Source: Lutimaribacter saemankumensis
Lineage (GTDB): Bacteria; Pseudomonadota; Alphaproteobacteria; Rhodobacterales; Rhodobacteraceae
Assembly: GCF_900100005.1 (NCBI RefSeq)
Contig: NZ_FNEB01000009.1
Location: 109,668-173,667, forward strand
Length of the DNA: 64,000 bases
Reading direction: 5' to 3'
How positions within the stretch are numbered: position 1 is the stretch's first letter; each line of letters opens with the position of its first letter. The translations under genes and the position numbers were made by a program. Below, piece after piece: positions 17,648-26,192 of this stretch. The notes below the pieces were generated by a model. The model made no database searches, was not told the origin of the DNA, and was given only the letters and a program-made list of their open reading frames with translations.

Positions 17648-17690
17648 TTGACGCTTGGTCAGGCACATTTAATGTCCGACAAACGGACAA
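17648..17690 (+). promoter_or_regulatory. Predicted promoter and operator of the liv/acyl-CoA cluster
   Basis: TTGACG at 17648-17653 fits a -35 box, and TAATGT at 17670-17675 is a weak -10 at 16-base spacing. Overlapping it is TGTCCG-ACAAA-CGGACA (17673-17689), a perfect 6-base inverted repeat whose first half also reads as the odd palindrome TGTC-C-GACA (17673-17681). Short TGTC/GACA palindromes are common operators of GntR regulators of the FadR type, and one is encoded in this cluster at 22562. The binding partner is inferred. The distance to the livK-like start is about 130 bases. Confidence 0.45.
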
Positions 17691-17820
17691 TAGGGAACCG
17701 CGGCTGGGTGCTTTGCCCCGCGCGATTTCATCCGAATTCCGGGATGTTTCGGAGGAGGAGCCGATCCATCCCGGTCAACAGGGTCTGCGCGAGTCGCAGA
17801 CCCGCAAAAGGGAGGAAGTC

Positions 17821-19143
17821 ATGAATTCGACCAGCAAGAAGTTTGCAGGTGCGCTTACGGCACTTGCGCTCGCGGCGGGGGCCGCGGGTCCGGTTGCGGC
17901 ACAGGATGATACGTTCAAGATCGGCGTCATCACCTTCCTGTCGGGCCAGGCCGCCGAAAGCTTTGGTGTGCCCGCTTGGAACGGTGGCAAGGTTCTGGTG
18001 GATATGCTGAACGAGGGCGGCAAGCTGCCTGCGCCCTATGACCAGAAGGGTTTTGGCGGAATGAATATCGAGGTCGTGCTGGTCGATGAAGCCGGCGGTG
18101 CGACCAAGCAGGTTCAGGAATTCCGCAACCTGGTGCAGCGTGAGGAAGTCGATGCCGTGGTCGGCTATGTGTCGTCGGGTGACTGCCTGGCCGTTCCGCC
18201 CGTCGCGGATGAATTGAAGGCGTTCACGATTCTCTACGACTGCGGCACACCGCGCGTCTTCGAGGATAACACCTTCGAATACGTTTTCCGCACCGCGGCG
18301 CACGCGACGATGGATAACGTCAGCCTGGCCCGCTACCTGAAATCCCGCGATGTCGCCATCGAAAGCTTTGCCGGCCTGAACCAGGACTACGCCTGGGGCC
18401 AGGACAGCTGGGCCGACTTCACCGGTGCGATGGCGCAGCTTTACCCTGATGCAGTCGTCAAGACGGCGCTGTTCCCGAAATTTGGTGCAGGCCAGTACGG
18501 CACCGAGATCTCGGCGCTGCTGCGCGAACGCCCGACGCTGGTGCATTCGTCCAACTGGGGCGGCGACCTGCAGGGTTTCGTGATCCAGGCAACCGCGCGC
18601 GGTCTGCATGAACGCTCGCAGATTGTTCTGTCGGCCGGCGACCACGTGATCCCGCAGCTGCAGCAGAAAATGCCCGAAGGCATCTATCTCGGCGCGCGCG
18701 GCGTGAACGGGCTGGCAGCAAAGGCACGCGGTGGCGAGCTGCAGGAACTGACCGACACGCTTTGGGACGCCTATGAGGCCGAATTCGGGGTCTTCCCGGT
18801 GCAGGCGCCGTTCCGCATGTGGCAGGCGCTCCTGGGTCTGAAGACGGCGGTTGAAAAGGCAATGGCCGAGAACGGTGGCAAGAAACCCACCAACGAGGAA
18901 CTGGCCGCCGCCATGAAGGGCCTGTCCTGGGATGCGCCTTCCGGTCGTATCGAAATGGCGCTGGCCGACGGTCACCAGGCGATTCAGCCCAACGCGATCG
19001 GCACCACCAAGTGGAACGCCGAAAAAGGCGCGATGGAGTTGATCGACATCGAGTACTTCGACTCGCGCTGCGTCAACCCGCCCGCGGGGGTGAAGTCTGC
19101 CGACTGGATCGCGCAGGGCTTCCCCGGTGCGCAGTGTGACTGA
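17821..19143 (+). CDS. livK: Branched-chain-amino-acid-type ABC transporter binding protein
   Basis: ATG at 17821 follows a GGGAGGAAG site. The first 27 residues are a signal peptide ending 'PVAAQ'. The 440-residue protein opens its mature part with 'FKIGVITFLSGQAAESFGVP', the start of type I periplasmic receptors of the Leu/Ile/Val family (Peripla_BP_6). In this family many members bind aromatic or aliphatic acids rather than amino acids. Here the downstream CoA ligase and acyl-CoA enzymes suggest a carboxylic acid ligand. A hairpin lies between this gene and the permease gene. Confidence 0.9.
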   Translation: MNSTSKKFAGALTALALAAGAAGPVAAQDDTFKIGVITFLSGQAAESFGVPAWNGGKVLVDMLNEGGKLPAPYDQKGFGGMNIEVVLVDEAGGATKQVQEFRNLVQREEVDAVVGYVSSGDCLAVPPVADELKAFTILYDCGTPRVFEDNTFEYVFRTAAHATMDNVSLARYLKSRDVAIESFAGLNQDYAWGQDSWADFTGAMAQLYPDAVVKTALFPKFGAGQYGTEISALLRERPTLVHSSNWGGDLQGFVIQATARGLHERSQIVLSAGDHVIPQLQQKMPEGIYLGARGVNGLAAKARGGELQELTDTLWDAYEAEFGVFPVQAPFRMWQALLGLKTAVEKAMAENGGKKPTNEELAAAMKGLSWDAPSGRIEMALADGHQAIQPNAIGTTKWNAEKGAMELIDIEYFDSRCVNPPAGVKSADWIAQGFPGAQCD

Positions 19144-19158
19144 CGCCTGACTGCAAGC

Positions 19159-19182
19159 GCCCGCCGCCTTTGGGTGGCGGGC
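19159..19182 (+). terminator. Intercistronic hairpin after livK-like gene
   Basis: A 10-base-pair GC-rich stem with one G-U pair (19159-19168 with 19173-19182) and a 4-base loop lies 15 bases after the binding-protein stop. It has only a short T-run after it, so it probably protects the upstream mRNA and lowers downstream expression rather than ending transcription fully. Confidence 0.5.
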
Positions 19183-19214
19183 ATCTTTCCCGGACCAAGA
19201 TTTGGAGGCCGTAA

Positions 19215-20117
19215 ATGGACCTCGCTGCAACCATCCTTGTCGATGGGCTCATATATGCTGGCTGGCTGTTCATCGTCTCTGTCGGCCTGACGCTGGTTTT
19301 CGGTGTGCTGAACATCCTCAATATCGCGCATGGCAGCCTTTACGCGATTGGCGCCTATGCCGCGGCCTCGATGGTTGGTGCCTATTTCGCCTGGGGCGGC
19401 GATGCCTTTCCCTATGGCAGCTATGTCGCGATGATCGTGGCTGCGCTTTTGGTGGCGCTGGTCCTCGGGCCCCTGCTGGAGCGCGGATTGCTGCGTTTCT
19501 TCTACGGCCGCGACGAGGTGCTGAACGTCCTTGTCACCTATGCGGTCTTTCTGATCCTCGAAGACGTGATGAAGCTGATCTGGGGCGTGAACCCCTATTT
19601 CGTCTACGAGCCTTACACGCTGTTGGGCGATGTCGAAATGGGTCCGCTTTTCTATGTCGGGTATGATTTCGCCGTGATCGCGGCCGCCATCATCGTCGGG
19701 CTTGCGGTCTGGCTGTCTCTCAACCGGACACGCATGGGCAAGGTCGTTCTGGCGGTGATCCACGACTCGGAAATGAGCCAGACAATGGGCGTGAACGTGC
19801 AGCGCATCTATCTCGGCGCGTTCATGGCAGGCGCTTTCCTTGCGGCCCTTGGCGGGGCGCTGACGGCGCCGATGATCTCGGTCACGCCGGGCCTTGGCGT
19901 CAACGTCATCATCGTGGCCTTCGCGGTTGTCATCATCGGCGGGCTGGGTTCGATCCCCGGTGCCGCGATCGGGGCCTTGATGGTGGGGATCAGCCGTGCC
20001 GCTTCGGTCCACATGCTGCCCGAGGCCGAACTGTTCATCATCTATTTCGTGATGGCCATCGTGCTGCTGTTCCGGCCCGAAGGCCTGTTTGCGAAAACCC
20101 AGGCGAGGAAAATCTGA
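19215..20117 (+). CDS. livH: LivH-type ABC transporter permease
   Basis: The 300-residue inner-membrane protein has about eight spans. The family segments 'FGVLNILNIAHGSLYAIGAY' and 'VIIGGLGSIPGAAIGALMVG' are clear. An intracellular loop 'NRTRMGKVVLAVIHDSEMSQ' provides the ATPase contact. It forms a heterodimeric channel with the LivM-like protein, whose start overlaps its stop by one base. Confidence 0.9.
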   Translation: MDLAATILVDGLIYAGWLFIVSVGLTLVFGVLNILNIAHGSLYAIGAYAAASMVGAYFAWGGDAFPYGSYVAMIVAALLVALVLGPLLERGLLRFFYGRDEVLNVLVTYAVFLILEDVMKLIWGVNPYFVYEPYTLLGDVEMGPLFYVGYDFAVIAAAIIVGLAVWLSLNRTRMGKVVLAVIHDSEMSQTMGVNVQRIYLGAFMAGAFLAALGGALTAPMISVTPGLGVNVIIVAFAVVIIGGLGSIPGAAIGALMVGISRAASVHMLPEAELFIIYFVMAIVLLFRPEGLFAKTQARKI

Positions 20118-21055
20118 TGCGGACCAATCTGATGCTTTCCGCCGTGGGCGCATTTGTCCTGTTGGCGGCCGGAGCCGTCCTGTTGCCGGATTGGGCAATG
20201 TTCCTGTGCGCGATGGCGCTGGCCAAGGGGCTGGTCAGCCTCGGCATCGTCGGCATGATGCGGGGTGGGCTCGTGTCCTTCGGGCAGGGGCTCTATTACT
20301 GTCTCGGCGCTTACACGGCGACGCTGGTCGCCGGGCAATTGGGCGTATCCGACATCTTCTTGCTGACGCTGCTCAGTGCCGGGGTCTGCCTGGTCGTCGG
20401 TGCGCTTTTCGGGCCGCTGCTGGCAGGCTACCGCGGGATCTTTTTCGCGATGCTGTCGCTGGCGCTTTCGATGGTCCTTTACGGCACTTTGGCCAAGCTT
20501 ACGGTTCTGGGCGGCACCGATGGCCTGAATATCGGCGCACCCACATTCTTTGGCTGGGACCCCGAAGGCCGGGCGCTGCAGACGGCGCTTTACCTCTATG
20601 TCGCGGTTCTGGTCGTCGTCGCGGGCACGCTGATGCGCATCTATTTCGACAGCGAGCAGGGGCTGATCACGCTGGCCACCCGCGACAACGAACTGCGGGT
20701 GGAGTATCTCGGCGCCTCGGTGCGAACGGTTATGAGCTATAACTATGTCTTCGGTGCGGTCCTTGGCGGGATCGGCGGGACGATCGCGGCGCTGGCGCTG
20801 GGCCATGTCGACCCGGAATTCGCGTTCTGGACGACATCGGGCGAGTTCGTTTTCGTCGCGATCCTTGCGGGCTACCTTTCGGTTCCGGCGGTGTTCGTCG
20901 CCGCGATCATCCTTGAAATGGTCCGCTCGTTCTCGAACCTCTATTTCCCCAACACCTGGCAGCTGGCCCTGGGGATCTTCCTTCTGATCGTGATCGTGGT
21001 CCTGCCCAACGGGCTTGGGTCGCTGGTCCGCCGCCGCAAAGGAGACGCAACGTGA
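20117..21055 (+). CDS. livM: LivM-type ABC transporter permease
   Basis: The 312-residue protein has eight to ten spans. LivM features are 'RGGLVSFGQGLYYCLGAYTA', 'LGGTDGLNIG' and the coupling loop 'ATRDNELRVEYLGASVRTVM'. It lacks the extra N-terminal extension of enterobacterial LivM. Its stop overlaps the GTG start of the next gene by 4 bases (GTGA), indicating translational coupling. Confidence 0.9.
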   Translation: MRTNLMLSAVGAFVLLAAGAVLLPDWAMFLCAMALAKGLVSLGIVGMMRGGLVSFGQGLYYCLGAYTATLVAGQLGVSDIFLLTLLSAGVCLVVGALFGPLLAGYRGIFFAMLSLALSMVLYGTLAKLTVLGGTDGLNIGAPTFFGWDPEGRALQTALYLYVAVLVVVAGTLMRIYFDSEQGLITLATRDNELRVEYLGASVRTVMSYNYVFGAVLGGIGGTIAALALGHVDPEFAFWTTSGEFVFVAILAGYLSVPAVFVAAIILEMVRSFSNLYFPNTWQLALGIFLLIVIVVLPNGLGSLVRRRKGDAT

Positions 21056-21804
21056 CACAAGCCGTTCTAGACGTTCGCGACGTGCAGAAATCCTTTGGCG
21101 CCGTCACCGCGGCCAAGGACATCAACGTGTCCGTCCCCGAAGGTGCCGTCTATTCCCTGATCGGCACCAACGGGGCGGGCAAGACCACATTCGTGAATAT
21201 GGTGACCGGGTATATCAAGCCAGACTCGGGCGTGATCAATTTCGCCGGCCGCAACATCACCGGGATGGGGCCGCGTCAGATCACCCGGCTGGGCATCCAC
21301 CGGTCGTTCCAGATTGCGCAGCTCTGCAACGAGTTGACGGTCGAGGAAAACATGGTGGTCGCCGCGACCATCCACAAATCGGCGCGGCCGTCCTTCTGGC
21401 GCAACGCACATGGCGCGGAGGCGCGCGAGCGGGCGCTGGCCACGCTCGAACGGTTCCGCATCGCCGAGCACCGCAACCGTCTGATCCCGGAATTGTCCGG
21501 CGGCGTGAAAAAACTGCTTGATATCGCCATGGCGATTGCCGGGCAGACCAAGGTGATGCTGCTGGATGAGCCCACGTCGGGTGTGGCCGCGGACGAAAAG
21601 TTCCCGATCATGGACCTTGTGATCGAGGCACTGCGCGCCGAGGGCGTGACCGTCATCTTCGTCGAGCACGATATGGACATCGTCACGCGTTATTCGGACC
21701 GTGTGCTGGCCTTCTACGATGGCCGGATCATTGCCGATGATGCGCCCGAAGAGGTGCTATCGGACCCCGATGTGCAACGCTATGTGACAGGAGGTGCGGC
21801 ATGA
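21052..21804 (+). CDS. livG: LivG-type ABC transporter ATP-binding protein
   Basis: The 250 residues (GTG start, product VTQAVLDVRDVQ) have Walker A 'GTNGAGKTT', Q-loop region 'HRSFQIAQLCNELTV', signature 'LSGGVKKLLDIAMA', Walker B 'VMLLDEP' and the LivG-type 'FVEHDMDIV' switch. The Val-Lys-Lys inside the signature helix is a variation on the more usual 'EQRR/QKR'. It energises the importer together with the LivF-like subunit, overlapping it by 4 bases. Confidence 0.9.
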   Translation: MTQAVLDVRDVQKSFGAVTAAKDINVSVPEGAVYSLIGTNGAGKTTFVNMVTGYIKPDSGVINFAGRNITGMGPRQITRLGIHRSFQIAQLCNELTVEENMVVAATIHKSARPSFWRNAHGAEARERALATLERFRIAEHRNRLIPELSGGVKKLLDIAMAIAGQTKVMLLDEPTSGVAADEKFPIMDLVIEALRAEGVTVIFVEHDMDIVTRYSDRVLAFYDGRIIADDAPEEVLSDPDVQRYVTGGAA

Positions 21805-22481
21805 CGCTCAGGCTTGAGAATGTCGAGGTGACGATCCAGTCCGCACCGATCCTGCGCGGCGTCAGCTTTGAGTTGGGGGACGGTGAACGTTTGGGCCTTG
21901 TCGGGCGCAACGGCGCGGGCAAGACGACGGTGATCCGCACGATCACCGGCCTGGCGACACTGGCGGGCGGCAAGGTTTTCTGGAATGGCACGGATATTTC
22001 GGGGATGCCGCCGCGCGAAAGGGCCGAGCTGGGGTTCGGCTACATGCCCGAAGACCGGCGCCTCGTCCCCGAACTGACCGTCGAGGAAAACATGCTTTTG
22101 CCCGCCTGGGCGAACGATGCGATCGACGGGCCGAAGGGGCTGTCCTTTGTGTATGACCTGATGCCCGAACTGACCCAGATGTCGGGGCGCAAGGCGCTGT
22201 TGTTGTCGGGCGGTCAGCAAAAGATGGTGGCGCTGGGTCGCGCGCTGATCGCGGGGCGGTCGCTGCTGTTGCTGGACGAGCCTTTCGAAGGCGTGGCGCC
22301 GGCATTGGCCAAGCGCATTTCCGAGGTCATCGCCTCGCTGAAATCCGAAGGGCTGTCCGTTCTGATCGCGCAGTCGGAGCTTAGCCATTCGATGGAATTG
22401 CTGCAGCGCGAATGTGTCATCGAACGCGGCGAAATCATCAAGGAAACCGAATTGGGGGTCGCGGCGGAACCGCAGGGCTAA
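21801..22481 (+). CDS. livF: LivF-type ABC transporter ATP-binding protein
   Basis: The 226-residue ATPase has Walker A 'GRNGAGKTT', signature 'LSGGQQKMVALGRAL' and Walker B 'LLLLDEP'. It carries the LivF trait 'GFGYMPEDRRLVPELTVEEN', and the H-loop His is replaced by 'LIAQSELSH' (Gln and Ser where LivF proteins commonly have E/Q). It is the last gene of the importer block, and the regulator gene follows after 80 bases. Confidence 0.9.
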   Translation: MTLRLENVEVTIQSAPILRGVSFELGDGERLGLVGRNGAGKTTVIRTITGLATLAGGKVFWNGTDISGMPPRERAELGFGYMPEDRRLVPELTVEENMLLPAWANDAIDGPKGLSFVYDLMPELTQMSGRKALLLSGGQQKMVALGRALIAGRSLLLLDEPFEGVAPALAKRISEVIASLKSEGLSVLIAQSELSHSMELLQRECVIERGEIIKETELGVAAEPQG

Positions 22482-22561
22482 GCTGCGACAATGGGGCGGT
22501 GGCATTCCTGGCAGGGACGCGTATTCCGCCCCGAACGACAAGGTGACGATGGAAGAGTAAA

Positions 22562-23326
22562 ATGGCACTTCAACCCAAGGCGCTTCGCGTTCAGCACGCT
22601 TACGAACAGGTCTCGACCGAGATCGAGGCGCAGATCCTGTCCGGGGATCTGAAGCCAGGTGACAGGTTGCCGTCGGAAACCGAGATGGCGACGATGTTCG
22701 GCATCAACCGGTCCACCGTCCGCGAAGGCATCCGCCGCCTTGAAAGCGAAGGTTTTGTCCGGCGCGTGTCGCCGCGCAAGATGGTGGTCAGCATACCCCG
22801 CATGGCCGAGTTGGCGTCACGGCAGACACGCGCGCTGAGCATGCTGGATGTCACTTTCGAGGAACTGTGGCAGGTCTCGGTCGCGATCGAGCCGCTGTCG
22901 GCCTCTCTTGCGGCGCAGAATGCCGATGCCGACGACATCGCCCGGCTCGAGGAAAACCACGCTGCCCTGCAGGCGGCGCAAACCGATGCGCCGGCCACGA
23001 TCGAACTGGACACGCGGTTTCATTCGCTGGTCGCGGCTGCCAGCAAGAACCGTGTGCTGCAACTGGCCCGCGAACCGGTGGGCCTGCTGCTATACAGCGG
23101 GTTCGAGGCATTGGTTCCGAAGTTGCCGCAAGCGGCATCGCGCCAGATCGTGGCCCATGCCCATGTGATCGAAGCGATCCGCGCGCGGGATGCGATGCGC
23201 GCGCATGAGTGGATGCGCCGGCATATCGACGATTTCAAACGCGGCTATATCGAGGCCGGCTTGCCGCTGGATGCGCCGATTGCGGATTCAGCCGGGCCAT
23301 TGCTGGAAACAGGCCATAACGCATGA
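22562..23326 (+). CDS. GntR-family regulator, FadR/FCD type
   Basis: The 254-residue protein has an N-terminal winged helix (residues about 12-75; 'LKPGDRLPSETEMATMFGIN' and 'RSTVREGIRRLESEGFV') and a C-terminal FCD domain. The likely metal-binding residues of the FCD domain are visible in 'ELDTRFHSLV', 'IVAHAHVIEAI' and 'WMRRHIDDF'. FCD regulators usually repress catabolic operons and release DNA on binding the substrate or its CoA ester. It lies between the importer and the acyl-CoA enzymes and probably controls both. The inverted repeat at 17673-17689 is the best candidate site. Confidence 0.9.
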   Translation: MALQPKALRVQHAYEQVSTEIEAQILSGDLKPGDRLPSETEMATMFGINRSTVREGIRRLESEGFVRRVSPRKMVVSIPRMAELASRQTRALSMLDVTFEELWQVSVAIEPLSASLAAQNADADDIARLEENHAALQAAQTDAPATIELDTRFHSLVAAASKNRVLQLAREPVGLLLYSGFEALVPKLPQAASRQIVAHAHVIEAIRARDAMRAHEWMRRHIDDFKRGYIEAGLPLDAPIADSAGPLLETGHNA

Positions 23327-23354
23327 CCACGCGTCCCAAGGGAGATCGACACCA

Positions 23355-24953
23355 ATGAGCGACAGGCCGGACATGCGCAGGGAACTGCATTTCGGGGACA
23401 GGGTTCTGGCCTGTTACGCCGACCGCCCCCACAGCGTTTTCGAAATCCTGCAGCAGGCCGTCGCCCGTTACCCCGATCATGAGGCGCTGGTGCATGACGA
23501 CCGGCGCCTGACCTATGCGCAGCTGGACCGCGAGGTCGCGGCCGTCGCCGCGGGCCTTGCCCGGCTTGGCGTGGGGCAGGGGGATCGCGTGGCCATGCTG
23601 CTGGGCAACGGTATCCCCTTTGTCGTGGTCACCTATGCCGCGGCGCGGCTGGGCGCCGTGACCGTCCCGATGAGCATCCGCGACCAGATGCCGGGTATCC
23701 GCCACGCCATCACGAATTCGCAGGCAAAGGCGCTGATCGTGGAATCCGAGTTCGCCCCGCTGGTTCCGCCCGGCGCGGAGACGCCGGACCTGAAGGCGCG
23801 TATCGTGGTCGGCCCTGCCGTGGACGGTTTTTCCGGGTACGACAGCCTGTCGAAAACCGATGCCAGCGCTGCGCCGGCAGCCGACACCGCCGAAGAGGAT
23901 GTCGCGACGATCCTATATACCTCGGGGACGACGGGCACGCCGAAAGGCGCAACGCTGACCGGGTTGGGTATCGTGCATTCGTCGACCAATTTCATGCGCA
24001 CGATGGCGCTTGGCCCTGACGACACCACCATCGTCGTCGTTCCGATGAACCATGTCACGGGGCTGGTCGCCGGCATTCACACGATGATCCGCTCGGGCGG
24101 CTGCATCGTGGTTCAGCGTGAATTCAAGGCAGCCGGTTTCCTGGAATGTGCCGCGCGCGAAGCCATGACCTATTCGCTGATGGTGCCCGCGATGTATAAC
24201 CTCTGCCTGCACAAGGCGAACCTGTCGGATTACGATCTGGCGCGCTGGCGCGTCGGGGGGTATGGCGGCGCCCCGATGCCCGCCGCCACCATCGAGCGGC
24301 TGGCCGAGGCGCTGCCCGGATTGGGCCTGATGAACGCCTACGGGGCGACGGAGACGACCTCGCCCGCGACGATCATGCCGGCCGAACACACCGCCGCGCG
24401 CCGCCTTTCCGTCGGGCGCCCGGCGCCCGGTGCGGAAATCTGCGTGATGGACGAGGCCGGCCACGAGGTCCAGCCGGGCGAAAAGGGCGAGATCTGGATA
24501 AGGGGCGCGATGGTCGTGCCGGGATACTGGCGCAACCCCGAGGCCGACGCCCGCGAATTCACCGCCGGGTTCTGGAAGTCGGGGGATATCGGGTCAGTCG
24601 ATGCCGATGGCTTTGTCCATGTGCATGACCGCAAGAAGGACATGATCAACCGCGGCGGGCACAAGATCTACACGGCGATGGTCGAAAGCACGCTGGTCGC
24701 CTTTCCGGGCGTGGTCGAGGCGGCGGTCGTCGCCAAGCCGTGCCCGATCCTTGGGGAACGCGTGCATGCGGTCGTCTGCACCGGCCCCGATGGCGTGGAC
24801 GAGGCCGCGCTGAGCGCGCATTGCGCGGCGCAGCTTGCCGACTACCAATGCCCCGAAAGCTTTACGATCGGCACAGCGCCCCTGCCGCGCAACGCAAACG
24901 GCAAGATACTCAAGCGCCAGATCAAATCCGATCTGGGCTTTGACGATACCTGA
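23355..24953 (+). CDS. AMP-forming acyl-CoA ligase
   Basis: I place the start at ATG 23355 (MSDRPDMRREL), 28 bases after the regulator. The 532 residues show the ANL-superfamily signatures: P-loop 'ILYTSGTTGTPKGA', 'MNAYGATETTSPA', 'WKSGDIGSVDADGFVHVHDR' and the catalytic Lys in 'RNANGKILKRQIK'. It should activate the imported acid to its CoA thioester in the cytoplasm at the cost of ATP to AMP. Chain type cannot be read. Confidence 0.9.
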   Translation: MSDRPDMRRELHFGDRVLACYADRPHSVFEILQQAVARYPDHEALVHDDRRLTYAQLDREVAAVAAGLARLGVGQGDRVAMLLGNGIPFVVVTYAAARLGAVTVPMSIRDQMPGIRHAITNSQAKALIVESEFAPLVPPGAETPDLKARIVVGPAVDGFSGYDSLSKTDASAAPAADTAEEDVATILYTSGTTGTPKGATLTGLGIVHSSTNFMRTMALGPDDTTIVVVPMNHVTGLVAGIHTMIRSGGCIVVQREFKAAGFLECAAREAMTYSLMVPAMYNLCLHKANLSDYDLARWRVGGYGGAPMPAATIERLAEALPGLGLMNAYGATETTSPATIMPAEHTAARRLSVGRPAPGAEICVMDEAGHEVQPGEKGEIWIRGAMVVPGYWRNPEADAREFTAGFWKSGDIGSVDADGFVHVHDRKKDMINRGGHKIYTAMVESTLVAFPGVVEAAVVAKPCPILGERVHAVVCTGPDGVDEAALSAHCAAQLADYQCPESFTIGTAPLPRNANGKILKRQIKSDLGFDDT

Positions 24954-24992
24954 AACGGAACGCGCACGCACCATGATGGGAAAGAGAAAAAG

Positions 24993-26192
24993 ATGATGAG
25001 CAAGCTACTGGAACGAAACGGGATTTCCCAGCGCGCCCTGGATATTTCCGACAGGGTCGAAGCCTTTGTGCGCACGCGCGTCGTGCCGTATGAAAACGAT
25101 CCCCGCATCGGCCCGCACGGCCCCACCGACGAGCTGTCGAACGAATTGAAGGCGCTGGCCCGCGACGAAGGGCTGATCACGCCGCATATCCTGGATGACG
25201 GGGATCATCTGACCCAGCGCGAAACCGCCGCCGTGCTGATCCGTTCGGGGCTGTCGCCTCTCGGTCCGCTTGCCTGCCACACCTGCGCACCCGACGAGGG
25301 CAATATCTTTCTGCTGGGCAAGGTCGCCTCGCCCGAGATGAAGGAAAGGTTCCTCAAGCCGATGGTCGAGGGCAGGATCCGGTCGGCCTTTTTCATGACG
25401 GAACCGGCCGAAGACAACGGTGCCGGGTCTGACCCGATGATGATGCAGACCACCTGCCGGATGGACGGCAATCATTGGGTCGTCAACGGACGCAAGACCT
25501 ATATCACCGGGGCCGATGGCGCGGGCATGGGCATCGTGATGGCGAAGTCCGACGATGGGGCCTGCATGTTCCTTGTCGACCTGCCGGACCCGGCGATCCG
25601 CATCGAGCGCGTGATGGACACGATCGACAACTCGATGCCGGGTGGCCATGCCGTCGTGACGATCGACAACCTGCGCGTTCCGGCCGACCAGATGCTGGGC
25701 GCGTCGGGCGAGGGATTCAAATATGCGCAGGTTCGTCTGGCACCCGCGCGGCTGTCGCATTGCATGCGCTGGCTGGGCGCCTGCATCCGTGCGCACGAAA
25801 TCGCCACAGACTATGCCAACCGCCGGATGGCCTTTGGCAAGCCGCTGATCGACCACGAGGGCGTGGGCTTCATGCTGGCGGAAAACCGGATCGACCTGAA
25901 ACAGGCCGAGCTGATGGTCTATTGGTGTGCGGACGTTCTGGACAGCGGCGACTATGGCACGACCGAAAGTTCGATGGCCAAGGTCGCGGTTTCCGAGGCG
26001 CTGATGCGCGTGGCCGACCGCTGCGTGCAATGCATGGGTGGGCAAGGCGTGACGGCCGATACGATCGTCGAGCAGGTGTTCCGCGAAATCCGCGCCTTCC
26101 GCATCTATGACGGACCGACCGAGGTGCACAAATGGAGCCTTGCGAAGAAGACCAAGCGCGACTGGGCCAAGCTGCAGGAAGCGCAGGCGTGA
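24993..26192 (+). CDS. Acyl-CoA dehydrogenase, ACAD10/11-LvaC-like
   Basis: The 399-residue flavoprotein has 'FFMTEPAEDNGAGSDP' (flavin contact), 'RMAFGKPLIDHEG', 'QCMGGQGVTADTIVEQVFRE' and a final 'FRIYDGPTEVHKWSLAK'. The classical catalytic Glu of medium-chain enzymes (YEGT) is replaced by Asp in 'YDGPTEVH', the form seen in ACAD10/11 and in LvaC-type enzymes of 4-hydroxyacid breakdown. Together with the adjoining APH-type kinase (GTGA overlap), this points to acting on a phosphorylated hydroxyacyl-CoA, by inference. The ATG is at 24993. Confidence 0.88.
   Translation: MMSKLLERNGISQRALDISDRVEAFVRTRVVPYENDPRIGPHGPTDELSNELKALARDEGLITPHILDDGDHLTQRETAAVLIRSGLSPLGPLACHTCAPDEGNIFLLGKVASPEMKERFLKPMVEGRIRSAFFMTEPAEDNGAGSDPMMMQTTCRMDGNHWVVNGRKTYITGADGAGMGIVMAKSDDGACMFLVDLPDPAIRIERVMDTIDNSMPGGHAVVTIDNLRVPADQMLGASGEGFKYAQVRLAPARLSHCMRWLGACIRAHEIATDYANRRMAFGKPLIDHEGVGFMLAENRIDLKQAELMVYWCADVLDSGDYGTTESSMAKVAVSEALMRVADRCVQCMGGQGVTADTIVEQVFREIRAFRIYDGPTEVHKWSLAKKTKRDWAKLQEAQA

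Noticed and set aside
17527..17820. N-terminal extension of the livK-like protein
   Set aside because: The true signal peptide starts at 17821 behind a GGGAGGAAG site, and the extension covers the promoter and operator.
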